Source: Skeletonema tropicum
Lineage: Eukaryota > Bacillariophyta > Thalassiosirophyceae > Thalassiosirales > Thalassiosiraceae
Length of the DNA: 64,000 bases
Direction of reading: 5' to 3'
NCBI GenBank assembly: GCA_037178625.1
Contig: CM074135.1
Span: 1,304,001-1,368,000 of the forward strand
A program made the position numbers and the translations under genes. Shown here one piece after another: positions 42,700-52,575 of the stretch (position 1 is the stretch's first letter; each line of letters opens with the position of its first letter). Below the pieces are notes generated by a model, which saw nothing but the letters and a program-made list of their open reading frames with translations, did no database searches and had not been told where the DNA came from.

Positions 42700-45600
42700 A
42701 TGTTGAGAGGCTGGGATAATCCGGAAAACCCATTCGAAAACGCACCAGAGTCACCAAATGGTGACTTGCTTTCGCCTAATGAAGCTCAACAGGACAATCA
42801 GTCTCCAGATCAATCTGGACAAGAGGCTGCAATCTTACGAGACTGGACAGAGACTAACGTGGAAGAAGAAGAAAAGATGGAAGAAGATTACGAGGGCGAC
42901 TTAAATGAGATCGGCATAGATCCACTATCACCTGCTGGAGATTCATCAAGTGTTGGCGCATGGAGTGTCGCACCCGGTGCTCTTGATAGAACTAGCTTCA
43001 GTGTACCATATGATTATGGCAACGAAGATACGAAATCTCCATTATATGCAGAACACAATGCGACATCGCCGCGAGCAGGACGGTCCACTAAAACTTCATT
43101 GAACATGTCCAAGGATGAAATAGATCAACCTTCTTCGCCAGGTGCAACAGTGTTCGATGATATTGATCTTGAAGCTTTGGCTGACACATTGGAATCGCCT
43201 TCAAGCAACAGAAACAACAGTAGACGCTGCAAAGGTGCATGGACGAAACGATTTCTATATGAAGTGCGTACGAATCCAGCTTTCAAGTTCAAACTGATTG
43301 TCGGAGGTTCTGTGTTAGTGGTAGCAACGTGTCTCATTGCAATTGCTGTCACTCTTTCTGGTGGTAAGAGCCCTAAAAATAATATGTCAGGTGGGCCAAT
43401 CAGTAGTGTTGGTGCTCCGGTGCTTGAATTTACTGAAACGCAAGATCAAACGCAAGATCAACCTACATACTTTCCAACTGCATTGCATACAACCAATCCT
43501 ACCGACTCTCCTTCAAATAAAGCTCCGACTGGTTCTCCTTCGTATCATCCTACCTATGAACCAACACTTGTTCCATCTACAGCCGCGCCTACAGGGAATC
43601 CAACACCTGCACTCACAACTGCATCGCCATCGTCCGATCCTACTACATTGTCACCTACATACGAGCCTTCGATGAGCCCTGTTACTTACAGCCCAACTAA
43701 GAATTGTGCTGATGCAGACGGAAAATGGATGACGTACAACGACAAGTCACGCGACTGTATCTGGCTTGACAATGGTCACAATGGTGCTGAATCAGCCAGA
43801 AAAGACATGAATTGTTTAGATAGTGAGTTGGGAGAGAAGTGCCGCTACACATGTCGTTTGTACAATGGGTGCATGGATTATCTTCTGTCTTCGATTTCAG
43901 ACTTTATTGACACTAATGATATTTCCGTCGGTGACGCGTGTGCTGATAAAGAGGGTCTCTTTCTATCGCAAGGAGGCATTCCAAGAAATTGCACTTGGAT
44001 GAACGAAGATCCAGTCACTGCTCCGATGAAGAAGAATCTCAATTGCGGAACCCCTGGCAATAACCAAACTGAACTAGGTGCAATGTGCCCTGCCACCTGC
44101 GTTGGGTATAATGACTGCGAGATGACGGAGTCGGGTGAAATAGTAAAGGTGGAGCCTACTCCGATCGAGGAAAAACTTGCTAGCGATGGTGAGGATGTCG
44201 AAGACGTAAACGTTGGAGATGATCCCGAGACAAAGCAAGAGGATCCTATTATTAGATTAGATGATATTGAGGATTGTTTTGACGAAGATGGAATGTGGCA
44301 GAATCACTTGGGAAAGTATCGACAGTGCAGGTGGTTTTTCACTGATGAATTTGAGGTTGCAGAGAAGCAGCGACTCAACTGTGGCATCACCGAGATTGGC
44401 CGTAAATGTAACGAGGCATGTGGCTGTGGCAAACTACATGCAGGTTTTATAGATGCCTCGTCGTCAGGGCTAGAAGCTGAGAACGCCTCAAACAAGAAAA
44501 ACAAGAAAACCGATGACAAAGAAGTAGAGTGCGAAGATGAAGAAGGTGAATGGCTAAACCATGAAAATATGCTACGTCAGTGTAGATGGCTTGATTTTGA
44601 TAGTGAAATCAGTTCTGAGGCAAAAAAGCTACTCAACTGCGGCAAGACAGAGGTCGGATTGAAATGCAAGGCAAGATGTGGCTGTGAAGACAATGCTGCG
44701 TTACAATTCACGACAGCATGCGAAGACAAGAAGGGTCTATTCAAGACGCATGAAGGAGGCGATCCCCGAACGTGTGACTGGATGGATCGCAAATTTCCTG
44801 AAGAGCGGAGAGAGCTGAACTGCGGCAAAACAGAGATAGGTGTGATGTGCCAGTGTAAGTGTTCTGAACCAATCCTGGATGCAACTAAAGAAGTGAGGTG
44901 CGAAGACGAAGAAGGCGAATGGATGACCCACGAAAGCAAGTGGCGGCAGTGTAGATGGCTTGATTTTGATAGTGAAATCAATGCTGAGGCGAAAAAGCTT
45001 CTGAATTGCGGCAAGACAGAGATTGGGCTGAAATGTAAGGAGACATGCGGTTGTGGTGAGACTGAACCTATGTCCGAAACAGCATGCGAAGACAAGAAGG
45101 GTCTATTCATGACGCATGAAGGAGGCAGCCCCAGAATGTGTGACTGGATGGATCGGAAATTTCCCGTAGAGCGGAGAGAGCTGAACTGTGGCAAAACAGA
45201 GATAGGTGTGATGTGCCAGTGTAAGTGTTCAGAGCCAATTCAGGTGGAAAGCTTCGTAGATTCTCCCTCTCTACAGCAGGAACAGAAGAGCTTTGCATCG
45301 AAGCAAATGAGTTTCGTTGAATCTTTGCGAGAAAACGTAATTGAACAAGTGAGGTGCGAAGACGAAGAAGGCGAATGGATGACCCACGAAAGCAAGTGGC
45401 GGCAGTGTAGGTGGCTTGATTTTGACAGTGAAATCAATGCTGAGGCGAAAAAGCTTCTCAACTGTGGCAAAACAGAGATTGGGCTGAGATGTAAGGAGAC
45501 TTGCGGTTGTGGTGAGACTGAACCTATGTCCGAAACAGCATGCGAAGACAAGAAGGGTCTATTCATGACGCATGAAGGAGGCAGCCCCCGAATGTGTGAC

Positions 45601-47252
45601 TGGATGGATCGCAAATTTCCCGTCGAGAGGAGAGAGCTGAACTGCGGCAAAACAGAGATAGGTGTGATGTGTCAGTGCAAGTGTTCAGAACCAATCCAAC
45701 TCGAAACGTTTTCTGGCGGCGAGTTAATGGATACAGGATATACTGAACCATTACAAGGAGGATACAGTAAGACGTGCGAGGACGAGGAAGGAGAATGGCT
45801 AAATAATGAAAACAAATTCAGGCAATGTAGATGGCTCAACTTGGAAAATACAGAGGCGAAGAAGCTGTTGAATTGCGGAAAGACAGGTAAGGTCATTGTG
45901 CTGTTTAACGGCTCAGTTCATATACATGAATGAAACTTACTTATTGCTGCTTGTCTGACACAGAGATTGGTCTAAGATGCAGAGAAACGTGTGGCTGTGG
46001 CGAAGCACTTTCGCTAGGAACAGGACCGTGTCAGGATTATAAAGGCGAGTGGAAAACAAACGAAGGAGACACACGTACGTGTGAGTGGATGGATCGAAAG
46101 TTTCCGATTGAACGCAGACAACAGAATTGTGGACTCACTGAGATCGGAGTAATGTGCCAATGCAAGTGCCAGGAGCTAATCCAAGACACCCACGAGCTGA
46201 CGGGTATTAGAGACTTTGCTCAGTCTACAGGTTCAGAGTTGATTTCATTATTGGAGACTCCCACCCTTCCGCCCGATGATGACGACGGTAAAAGATTACG
46301 GAAACATCAGGGTCGTCTCGATGAAACCGGAAAGCTGATGACTATCGTCGCAGTCGAAGACGCGACTGTCTCGCAGAGAAAGGACAAGGTAAACTATGGG
46401 GATTCCATCAGGTTGTATGTTGACAGTAGTCAAGGTGCTGAAATGCAAGCCCTGATTGTATTTGATCTATCTTATGTGGAGCAATCAATCAGTTTTATAG
46501 GTAGAGCCGCGTTGCACATCTATGCAAGGAAGGGTTCACCATTTGGTGGAGTAGAGTTCAAGAAGATGTTCGAAACTGAATTTAGGCAAGGTGCAATAAA
46601 ATGGAATAACATGCTTGGAGATGGAGCGAGTGAGCCTACTATTGCATTCTTAGATGATGTTGACGACGAGACTTGGTACGAAGTCGACGTGACTGCAGCA
46701 GTAAGGGCTGCATTTTTAAATGGCGAAGAACGACTTGGTATAAGGATTGTTTCAAGCGAATCTCACTTCTCATTTGCATCGAAAGATACAGATCGATTCC
46801 AACCAGCACTTGTGATTGATTCACGAACAAACCCACCAACAAATGCCCCAGTGCCTCAACCCACGCCGAAACCGTCACCAAGACCTGTCATCCCACTAGA
46901 TTGCATTGATTCTAAGGGTTTCTTCGTTGCACACACAGGCGAGTCAAAGTCATGTTCTTGGTTCGACGTTGGAAACAGTGAACAGAAGAAAGAGCTTAAT
47001 TGCAAAGACAACAGTGAAGCGGCGTACTTTTGCCAATCACAATGTAGTGCATACAATGGCTGTGATACAATAACGTGTGATGACAAATCGGGCAGCTACT
47101 TGAGTCATACTGGGTTAAGAGAGCGATGCCCTTGGTTACTAACAGGAGCTGGCACGTTGAAACTAGAACAGAACTGTGGAACGAGTGAATATCCAATAAC
47201 AGAGCTCGGCAAACGCTGCCAGGCAACGTGCGCCAACTACAATGGATGTTAA
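42700..47252 (+). CDS. Type II membrane protein with 13 Cys-rich modules and a DNRLRE-like domain
   Basis: Exons 42700-45886 and 45964-47252 flank a 77-nt GTAAGG...CAG intron that restores the module sequence. The acidic N-terminus is cytosolic-type; one membrane helix lies about residues 199-221. A Pro/Thr/Ser stalk (PT-x-P repeats) follows, then 13 modules with the frame C-x-D-x-x-G, R-x-C-x-W, LNCG, TE-x-G, C-x3-C. Modules 4-11 alternate in two subtypes. Between modules 11 and 12 sits a DNRLRE/CBM96-like beta domain (LYVDSSQGAEMQALIVFDLS to SSESHFSFASKD). This suggests a cell-surface or wall protein. DNA encoding modules 6-7 and 8-9 is nearly identical at 456-bp spacing. Confidence 0.75.
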
Positions 47253-47842
47253 ATCAGTAAAAAAGATACATAATGCAAAAATTTAAGTCTGTCATGAATG
47301 CTTTCTTAAGAATGGTGGCTTCGATGTGGATTGGAGGTAAGCCCAAATGGGACGCATCTCATGAGGTCACCTACGAGGTCGTGGCAAAGCGGCTGCTTGC
47401 ATGAGTGGTGCTCATCGCTTCTACAATGGCATAACCCATAATGTTCCACCAGCTGAGAGACAACGTCACAAATAGTATTTGTGTTGCTGGGTTGGGTTGA
47501 TGAAGACTACTCCATCAGCAAAGTCGTCAAAACGAGAAAAGAGAGAGAAAGAGAAGCGACCGGCATCATTCCTACGTAGGTCACCACGTGGGAATTCATT
47601 CATCGCTGCACCTCCGCACCATCCAACCTTTCACCCTATCTAACCTTCACCATGATGTTGTTGTCTCCGTACTTCTTAGTGTATATATATTTCCCCTGCT
47701 GCAAGACCAGATCCCAGCGTGACTGATCTAGTGCATATGAAAGCAGCTGGATATAATTCCAGCGAACGCTCTCCTAGTACTTGGTCGGTTAACGCTGCTG
47801 AATGTTGCATGACCGCTTCTGCTTCATAGAATACAACTAACA
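47253..47842. other. Intergenic region
   Basis: 590 bp between two plus-strand genes. It holds a purine-rich stretch (GAGAAAAGAGAGAGAAAGAGAAG, 47533-47556 region) and a TCCTACGTAGG palindrome near 47570. No gene seen. The promoter of the next gene is probably here. Confidence 0.45.
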
Positions 47843-49306
47843 ATGAGGAGCGAAGATAATGAGAAGGAGTTCCACATTGCGCCGATGCTCGATGTGTCAA
47901 CAATAGAATTTCGATACTTCATTAGATTGCTAACTAGCCGCTCCATCATCTGGACGGAAATGGTGGTAGCTGAAACACTGGTGTACCGAAATAGAGCATC
48001 CGATGATGATGGAAAAGAGCTTTCATCCTGTGAAGTGTCATCATTGAAATTGAGTGAAGATCTCAAGAGATATTGTGGTTGGTGGGATAAGGATGAAACC
48101 GACGGCGTAGATCCTCACCCAACAGTTTGCCAGATCGGAACTAACAATCCTCAACAAGCTGCATTCGCAGCCGCTGTAGCTCAACAATGTGGTTACGATA
48201 GAATAGATTTAAATGCAGAATGCCCATCAGATAGAGTTTCTGGGAGGTGCTTTGGTGCAGTTTTGATGCAAGAACAAGATGTTGCTGCAAGTGTTGTAAG
48301 ATCGATGGTTGAAACAGCACGGATACCATTCTCTGTCAAAACTCGTATAGGATGCGATGAGAGCGACTCACTTGATGAAAGCATTCGTTTTATCCAACGC
48401 CTTGTAGACGCAGGGTGTGATCGATTTGTCATACACGCACGGAAAGTATACACAAAAGGGCTCTCGCCTGCTCAAAACCGAACTGTTCCTCCGTTAAATT
48501 ACCCCCACGCATATGAGTTAATGAAGCACTTTCCAAAGTGTGAATTTATCCTCAATGGAGGCATACGGAGCATTGAGCATGCTCGGAAAGTAGCGTTCGG
48601 TGAAACTGATGATTCCCTTGACGCAGAACATGTCGTTCCGTGTCACCTCTGCAATCTGCCACATGATTCGTGCACTGCTCCTGTAAAGAATCCACCGATT
48701 AAGGGTGTTATGGTTGGCCGACTTGCACGAGACCACCCAGCAGCTCTTGCAACTGTTGACACTGACTTTTATGGAGAACAATCAAATCCTTGCAAGAATC
48801 GTCGAGACCTGCTGAATCGTTACATTCAGTTTTTGGAGAGAGTGTATCCGAGAAGATGCTGCGACGACGACGCTTCGATTACGTTGGGCATGGTTAATGA
48901 GATGACAAATGTCATCGTGCATAAAAGAGAATCCTGTTGTATTTGCGGCGCAGGCAATCGTGTTGACGAGATACCACCTACCCCAAAGCCTGCTGCTGCT
49001 CAACAAAGTCCACGTGCGAGTAGCAAGAGATCAAAACGACATCAAAGGAATAATGGTGGTACAAAGATAGTCTCAAGGGTAATAGATCAATCTCTTCAAC
49101 CTACATTAGGCATTCTATACGGAGTTTCAGGCAACGGCCCGTTTCGAAGAGAACTGCATCGACTCAGCCGCGATTCAACTGTGAGGAACTGTGGCCCTGG
49201 GTTCATCCTCAAGAAAGCAATGCAATGTGTCCCCTCTGAGATTTGGGACCAACCATTCAGTAAAAGCAGTGCTGGCAAAGTTGTTCAATTCTTTCCAACA
49301 AAGTAA
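47843..49306 (+). CDS. tRNA-dihydrouridine synthase, DusA-like
   Basis: 487 codons, one exon. The FMN-binding TIM barrel begins HIAPMLDVSTIEFRYF and has VCQIGTNNPQ, RIDLNAECPSDRV with the catalytic Cys, FSVKTRIGCDE, FVIHARKVYTKGLSP with the family HARK box, FILNGGIRS and GVMVGRLA. These are DusA landmarks. It reduces uridines in the D-loop of tRNA. A C-terminal extension of about 140 residues has a CCICGAG pair and a basic KRSKRHQR stretch before a DusA-like terminal helix (GPFRRELHRL). No organellar presequence is evident. Confidence 0.88.
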   Translation: MRSEDNEKEFHIAPMLDVSTIEFRYFIRLLTSRSIIWTEMVVAETLVYRNRASDDDGKELSSCEVSSLKLSEDLKRYCGWWDKDETDGVDPHPTVCQIGTNNPQQAAFAAAVAQQCGYDRIDLNAECPSDRVSGRCFGAVLMQEQDVAASVVRSMVETARIPFSVKTRIGCDESDSLDESIRFIQRLVDAGCDRFVIHARKVYTKGLSPAQNRTVPPLNYPHAYELMKHFPKCEFILNGGIRSIEHARKVAFGETDDSLDAEHVVPCHLCNLPHDSCTAPVKNPPIKGVMVGRLARDHPAALATVDTDFYGEQSNPCKNRRDLLNRYIQFLERVYPRRCCDDDASITLGMVNEMTNVIVHKRESCCICGAGNRVDEIPPTPKPAAAQQSPRASSKRSKRHQRNNGGTKIVSRVIDQSLQPTLGILYGVSGNGPFRRELHRLSRDSTVRNCGPGFILKKAMQCVPSEIWDQPFSKSSAGKVVQFFPTK

Positions 49307-49404
49307 TGTAGAAGCAGAATAATTGATATTAAAGCATTCAAATAATACCAGGGGAAATTTTGTCGTGGAAAAAAGATTTACCTATTGACTGTTAATTAGC
49401 ATGA

Positions 49405-51120
49405 TCACTTTCCAGTTTTCTTTCTAACGATTGACTCAAATTCATCAATTTGTTTCTTGATGTCAACCATTGCAGCATCTAATAACTCAGAGTTGGAAGG
49501 CTTGCCCTCTCGTTCGATTTTCTTTCTTTCATCAAGTTCTTCACACTTTTCTCTAAAGTCACTAAATATAGAACCCATCTTCTTAACAAAGCGTCCCCTC
49601 CCAATGCCCCAGCGAACTGGTTCCTTTTCTGCCGACGTGTTTGTTGGTGTTGTTCCTGCTTTGTCTTTGTTCTCGCCAAAATCTAGAAAGCTCTTCAAAT
49701 CTTCAATCTTGGCTTCGCTCAATTTGAAGAGAGATCTCTTGGTTGAAAATTTCTCTTCACCAGTCCTGGCAGCCTCTTCGGCGATTGCTATCGCCTGCAG
49801 CATTTGAACGTCAGTAAGTTTTTCCTCTGACACTGAAAGAATGGACGCTGCCTTGAATTTTGCCTCCTCGTAAAGTTTTCTTGCCTCTTCTGGATCAACA
49901 TCATCTTCGTCATCCTGGAGAAAACTTGGCAACTCATCTTCTTCTTCCTCCTCCTCATCCTCTGAATCGCTACTATCACCTTCATCCTCGCTTCGACTAC
50001 TCTGAGATTCTTCATCCTCTTCTACAGAGTTTGCCATTGAAACAGATCCATCCACAGAAGCATCACCATCACCACTTGTCACATTAGGAACAGGGGCGTC
50101 CGCATCACTACTCGTGACATTGGTATCAGAAGCATTCTCGGGAGATCTTGGAGGCAATCCCTCAACTGTAACAGTGGCTGCTTTTGGTCCTGATGAATTT
50201 GATATCTTGGAAGCGATGGATTTTTTAGAATTCAATGATCGTTTGGATGACTTTGACAACTTGGAATTCACAGATACATCATCTTTTTGTGTAGGCGTAG
50301 TCCCCTTCTTGCCAAGATGAGGCGTGGAACCAGTTTCAATTCTCATTTTTGAATAATTCAACAATGCCCAAAGTTCCGAGTTGGCATCACTCCGGCGTGT
50401 CGTTGACACTGCTGGTTTCACTACATCACCAGTTGCCTCCTCGTCCTTCTTTGCCTTTTCTTCAGCCTCCTTGACCTTCTGTTCCGCAAGTTTGAGAAGG
50501 TTTGCTCGATCTGTTTCATCGTCATCGGCTGCGGCCTTTGCCTCCGCTTCTGCAAGCTTTTTCTTTGCAATCTCCAGCAACTCTTGGGAATCCTTTGAGA
50601 CGAATCCCTTGTTAAGATCGGGAGATTCTTGGGTGGTTGATGGCGCTTCCTCTTCTGTAACTGCATTTTCTTCAGGGATTATTTCGGATCCAGTAGTAGA
50701 TGGTGCCCCTGCAGAATTTGCACTTTCGGCAGGGATTTTTTCTTCCTCTGCCTCCTCCTCTTGAATAGATTGATCATCATCGTCACGTTCATCATTTTTT
50801 TCGTCCTCTTGTTCTGGTACTGGCGTAGGTTCCGGTTTCTTCTCCAATCTTGATTTAGAGTAGGCCAGTAAGGCATGCAAATCAGCATTTGAATCACCAT
50901 CTGGCATAGCTTCGTTATCCTCACCTCCCACAGAGTCATCATCTTCCGAGTCCTCCTCTTCTGATTCCGACCCAGACTCGGATTCATAAGAGTCGTCATT
51001 CATTGGGTTTACATCGGCGTCTGCTTCATGTTTTTTTGCATTCTCAGCCTCCACATTGGTGTCCGGCTGTCTGATAATATCATCGTCACCGATTTCCTCC
51101 ATACTGGCTGCTGCTGCCAT
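49405..51120 (-). CDS. Acidic coiled-coil protein with a repeated LHALLAYSK-type motif
   Basis: 571 codons, one exon, rich in Glu, Asp, Ser and Lys. Two copies of a motif occur: ADLHALLAYSKSRLEKK and SELWALLNYSKMRIETG. Two more distant heptad stretches (ELLEIAKKKLAEAEAKA and NLLKLAEQKVKEAEEKA) lie between. The C-terminal 120 residues are more ordered (EEARKLYEEAKFKAASIL, LTDVQMLQAIAIAEEAA). No known family. Probably a scaffold or disordered protein. Antisense readings at 49457-50764 are shadows of its biased codon use. Confidence 0.6.
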   Translation of the reverse strand: MAAAASMEEIGDDDIIRQPDTNVEAENAKKHEADADVNPMNDDSYESESGSESEEEDSEDDDSVGGEDNEAMPDGDSNADLHALLAYSKSRLEKKPEPTPVPEQEDEKNDERDDDDQSIQEEEAEEEKIPAESANSAGAPSTTGSEIIPEENAVTEEEAPSTTQESPDLNKGFVSKDSQELLEIAKKKLAEAEAKAAADDDETDRANLLKLAEQKVKEAEEKAKKDEEATGDVVKPAVSTTRRSDANSELWALLNYSKMRIETGSTPHLGKKGTTPTQKDDVSVNSKLSKSSKRSLNSKKSIASKISNSSGPKAATVTVEGLPPRSPENASDTNVTSSDADAPVPNVTSGDGDASVDGSVSMANSVEEDEESQSSRSEDEGDSSDSEDEEEEEEDELPSFLQDDEDDVDPEEARKLYEEAKFKAASILSVSEEKLTDVQMLQAIAIAEEAARTGEEKFSTKRSLFKLSEAKIEDLKSFLDFGENKDKAGTTPTNTSAEKEPVRWGIGRGRFVKKMGSIFSDFREKCEELDERKKIEREGKPSNSELLDAAMVDIKKQIDEFESIVRKKTGK

Positions 51121-51394
51121 GTTGGTTGCTGCCCTACGTTCCAGAGGGCTGCTTTGCTAAATTACTCCTACACTTTTTTGGTCAACTTTGGTCAAGCAAG
51201 AGCGAGTTTCATTCACTCTTGTGCAAGGAAGAAAAGCGGCAGGCTACGAAACGCTCAACGCTCAACTTATCTCGATGGACAACGGTCGCACACTACAGGT
51301 CTCGGTTATCTCTGCTCAGCGATGGTTGGTGGTTGGTGATGGAATCGTTTGGGTTGAGGGGAGGGGTTGAAAGTTGAAACATGTGATTTGTATA

Positions 51395-51485
51395 GTGGTA
51401 TCCATGATTATGTACTTTAATGTATGTAGGAGCAGCATTCCCCCTACATAACTTAAAGTACCATAATCGTACATACTAGTACCAC
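51395..51485. mobile_element. 91-bp hairpin, MITE-like
   Basis: The arms TATGTACTTTAATGTATGTAGG and CCTACATAACTTAAAGTACCATA are imperfect inverted repeats around an 11-12 base loop. The outer ends GTGGTA and TACCAC extend the pairing. There is no coding potential. The TATGTAGG arm recalls TACATACGTAAG in the 1.1-kb element. Confidence 0.6.
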
Positions 51486-51599
51486 AAATCACCGTCAAAT
51501 GCACCCATTTGACACCCCTTCTACACTATCATCACTTCTTTAACCTAACCAACCTTCTGAATGTTTCTGTAGATGCGAGACCTGTAGTGTGAACGGTCG

Positions 51600-52258
51600 C
51601 TTCGAAGTAGCGTAATGGAATTTCAAAAGGGTGAAATTTCACTACTGCAACTTTCGTGAAATTTACAGGGTGAAAGTTGCACCAATTTTGGCCAACAATG
51701 AAATTTCACAAAAATTCTGGCGCGAACGGATGGTACTGAACCAACACGTAGCACAAAAATAACCTAAGACCCTTCATTCCACCAACCACCAAACCCCAAA
51801 GAACACCACGCACCATCCAGATGATGAGTTTGTCAACGGTCGCATCACGTGGTTTGAATGTTATGCAGGATCATCTGACTTCTATCGATTGGTTGCTAAG
51901 CCTCTAATGTCTATGGGAACTGTCGGATCGATGGATTGTGAGCGTAGGGCCAAACCTCTGAAGAACAGCATTCTTGTGAAGGATAGGAATAGGATGAAGG
52001 ATCCAACTGGTGTTGCACTTCTTCGAGGGAAGGAAAACCTCCGTCATATCATGGATGCGAAGAAGATGCTTGGAAAGAAGCTTGCTGACAGTCTCTCTTA
52101 GAGTGATGTGTTGACTGCAGAGTGCAAAGTATTACGACTATCTCAGGATAAGCTAGAGTGAAATTTAATCCCTTGAAATTTCTGAAATTTCTGAAATTTC
52201 AACCTGCAATTTTCAACCCCCTCCAAAAATGGTGAAATTCCATTACGCTACTTCGAAG
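51600..52258. mobile_element. 659-bp DNA transposon remnant with 26-bp perfect inverted ends
   Basis: CTTCGAAGTAGCGTAATGGAATTTCA at 51600-51625 is repeated exactly, inverted, at 52233-52258. Sub-terminal regions are rich in GAAATTTCA repeats on both sides. The interior carries a transposase-like C-terminal fragment (51763-52101). No target-site duplication is obvious. It looks like an internally deleted class II element. Confidence 0.75.
51763..52101 (+). pseudogene. Transposase C-terminal fragment
   Basis: An open reading without a credible start includes DEFVNGRITWFECYAGSSD, then MDCERRAKPLKNSILVKDRN and ALLRGKENLRHIM. The C-E-R then R-N-R-M then K-E-N-L-R pattern resembles the C-terminal dimerisation region of hAT-type transposases, weakly. 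It ends at TAG 52099-52101, and a stop at 51760-51762 closes it upstream. It lies inside the 26-bp inverted ends. Confidence 0.5.
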
Positions 52259-52575
52259 ACGTGTAGAAAGTTATCAAATTCCTATGTTCAAAAACGTTAA
52301 AGTCTCAACCATAAGAAAAATGCATTGTCTCACCACTACCGCGATTCCGCGCCGCTCTTCTTCGTGCGTCTCCTTCACTTGCGTGAACCGCACGATGCCA
52401 TAAGTATCGTACACACACGTGACGCACCGCCGCACGATCTCGCACGATGCTGCCGCCAAAGAAGGTCCCACTCTTTTAAATTTCAATGAGGAGGCCTCTC
52501 TGCGACGCACTACACCATCACCACAATAGTCATCGGTGGTTCCAATGCTGCAGTAGAGAAAAGGGGAATTCAACA

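Noticed and set aside
49457..50764. Several plus-strand readings
   Set aside because: Shadows of the Glu/Asp/Ser-rich gene at 49405-51120.
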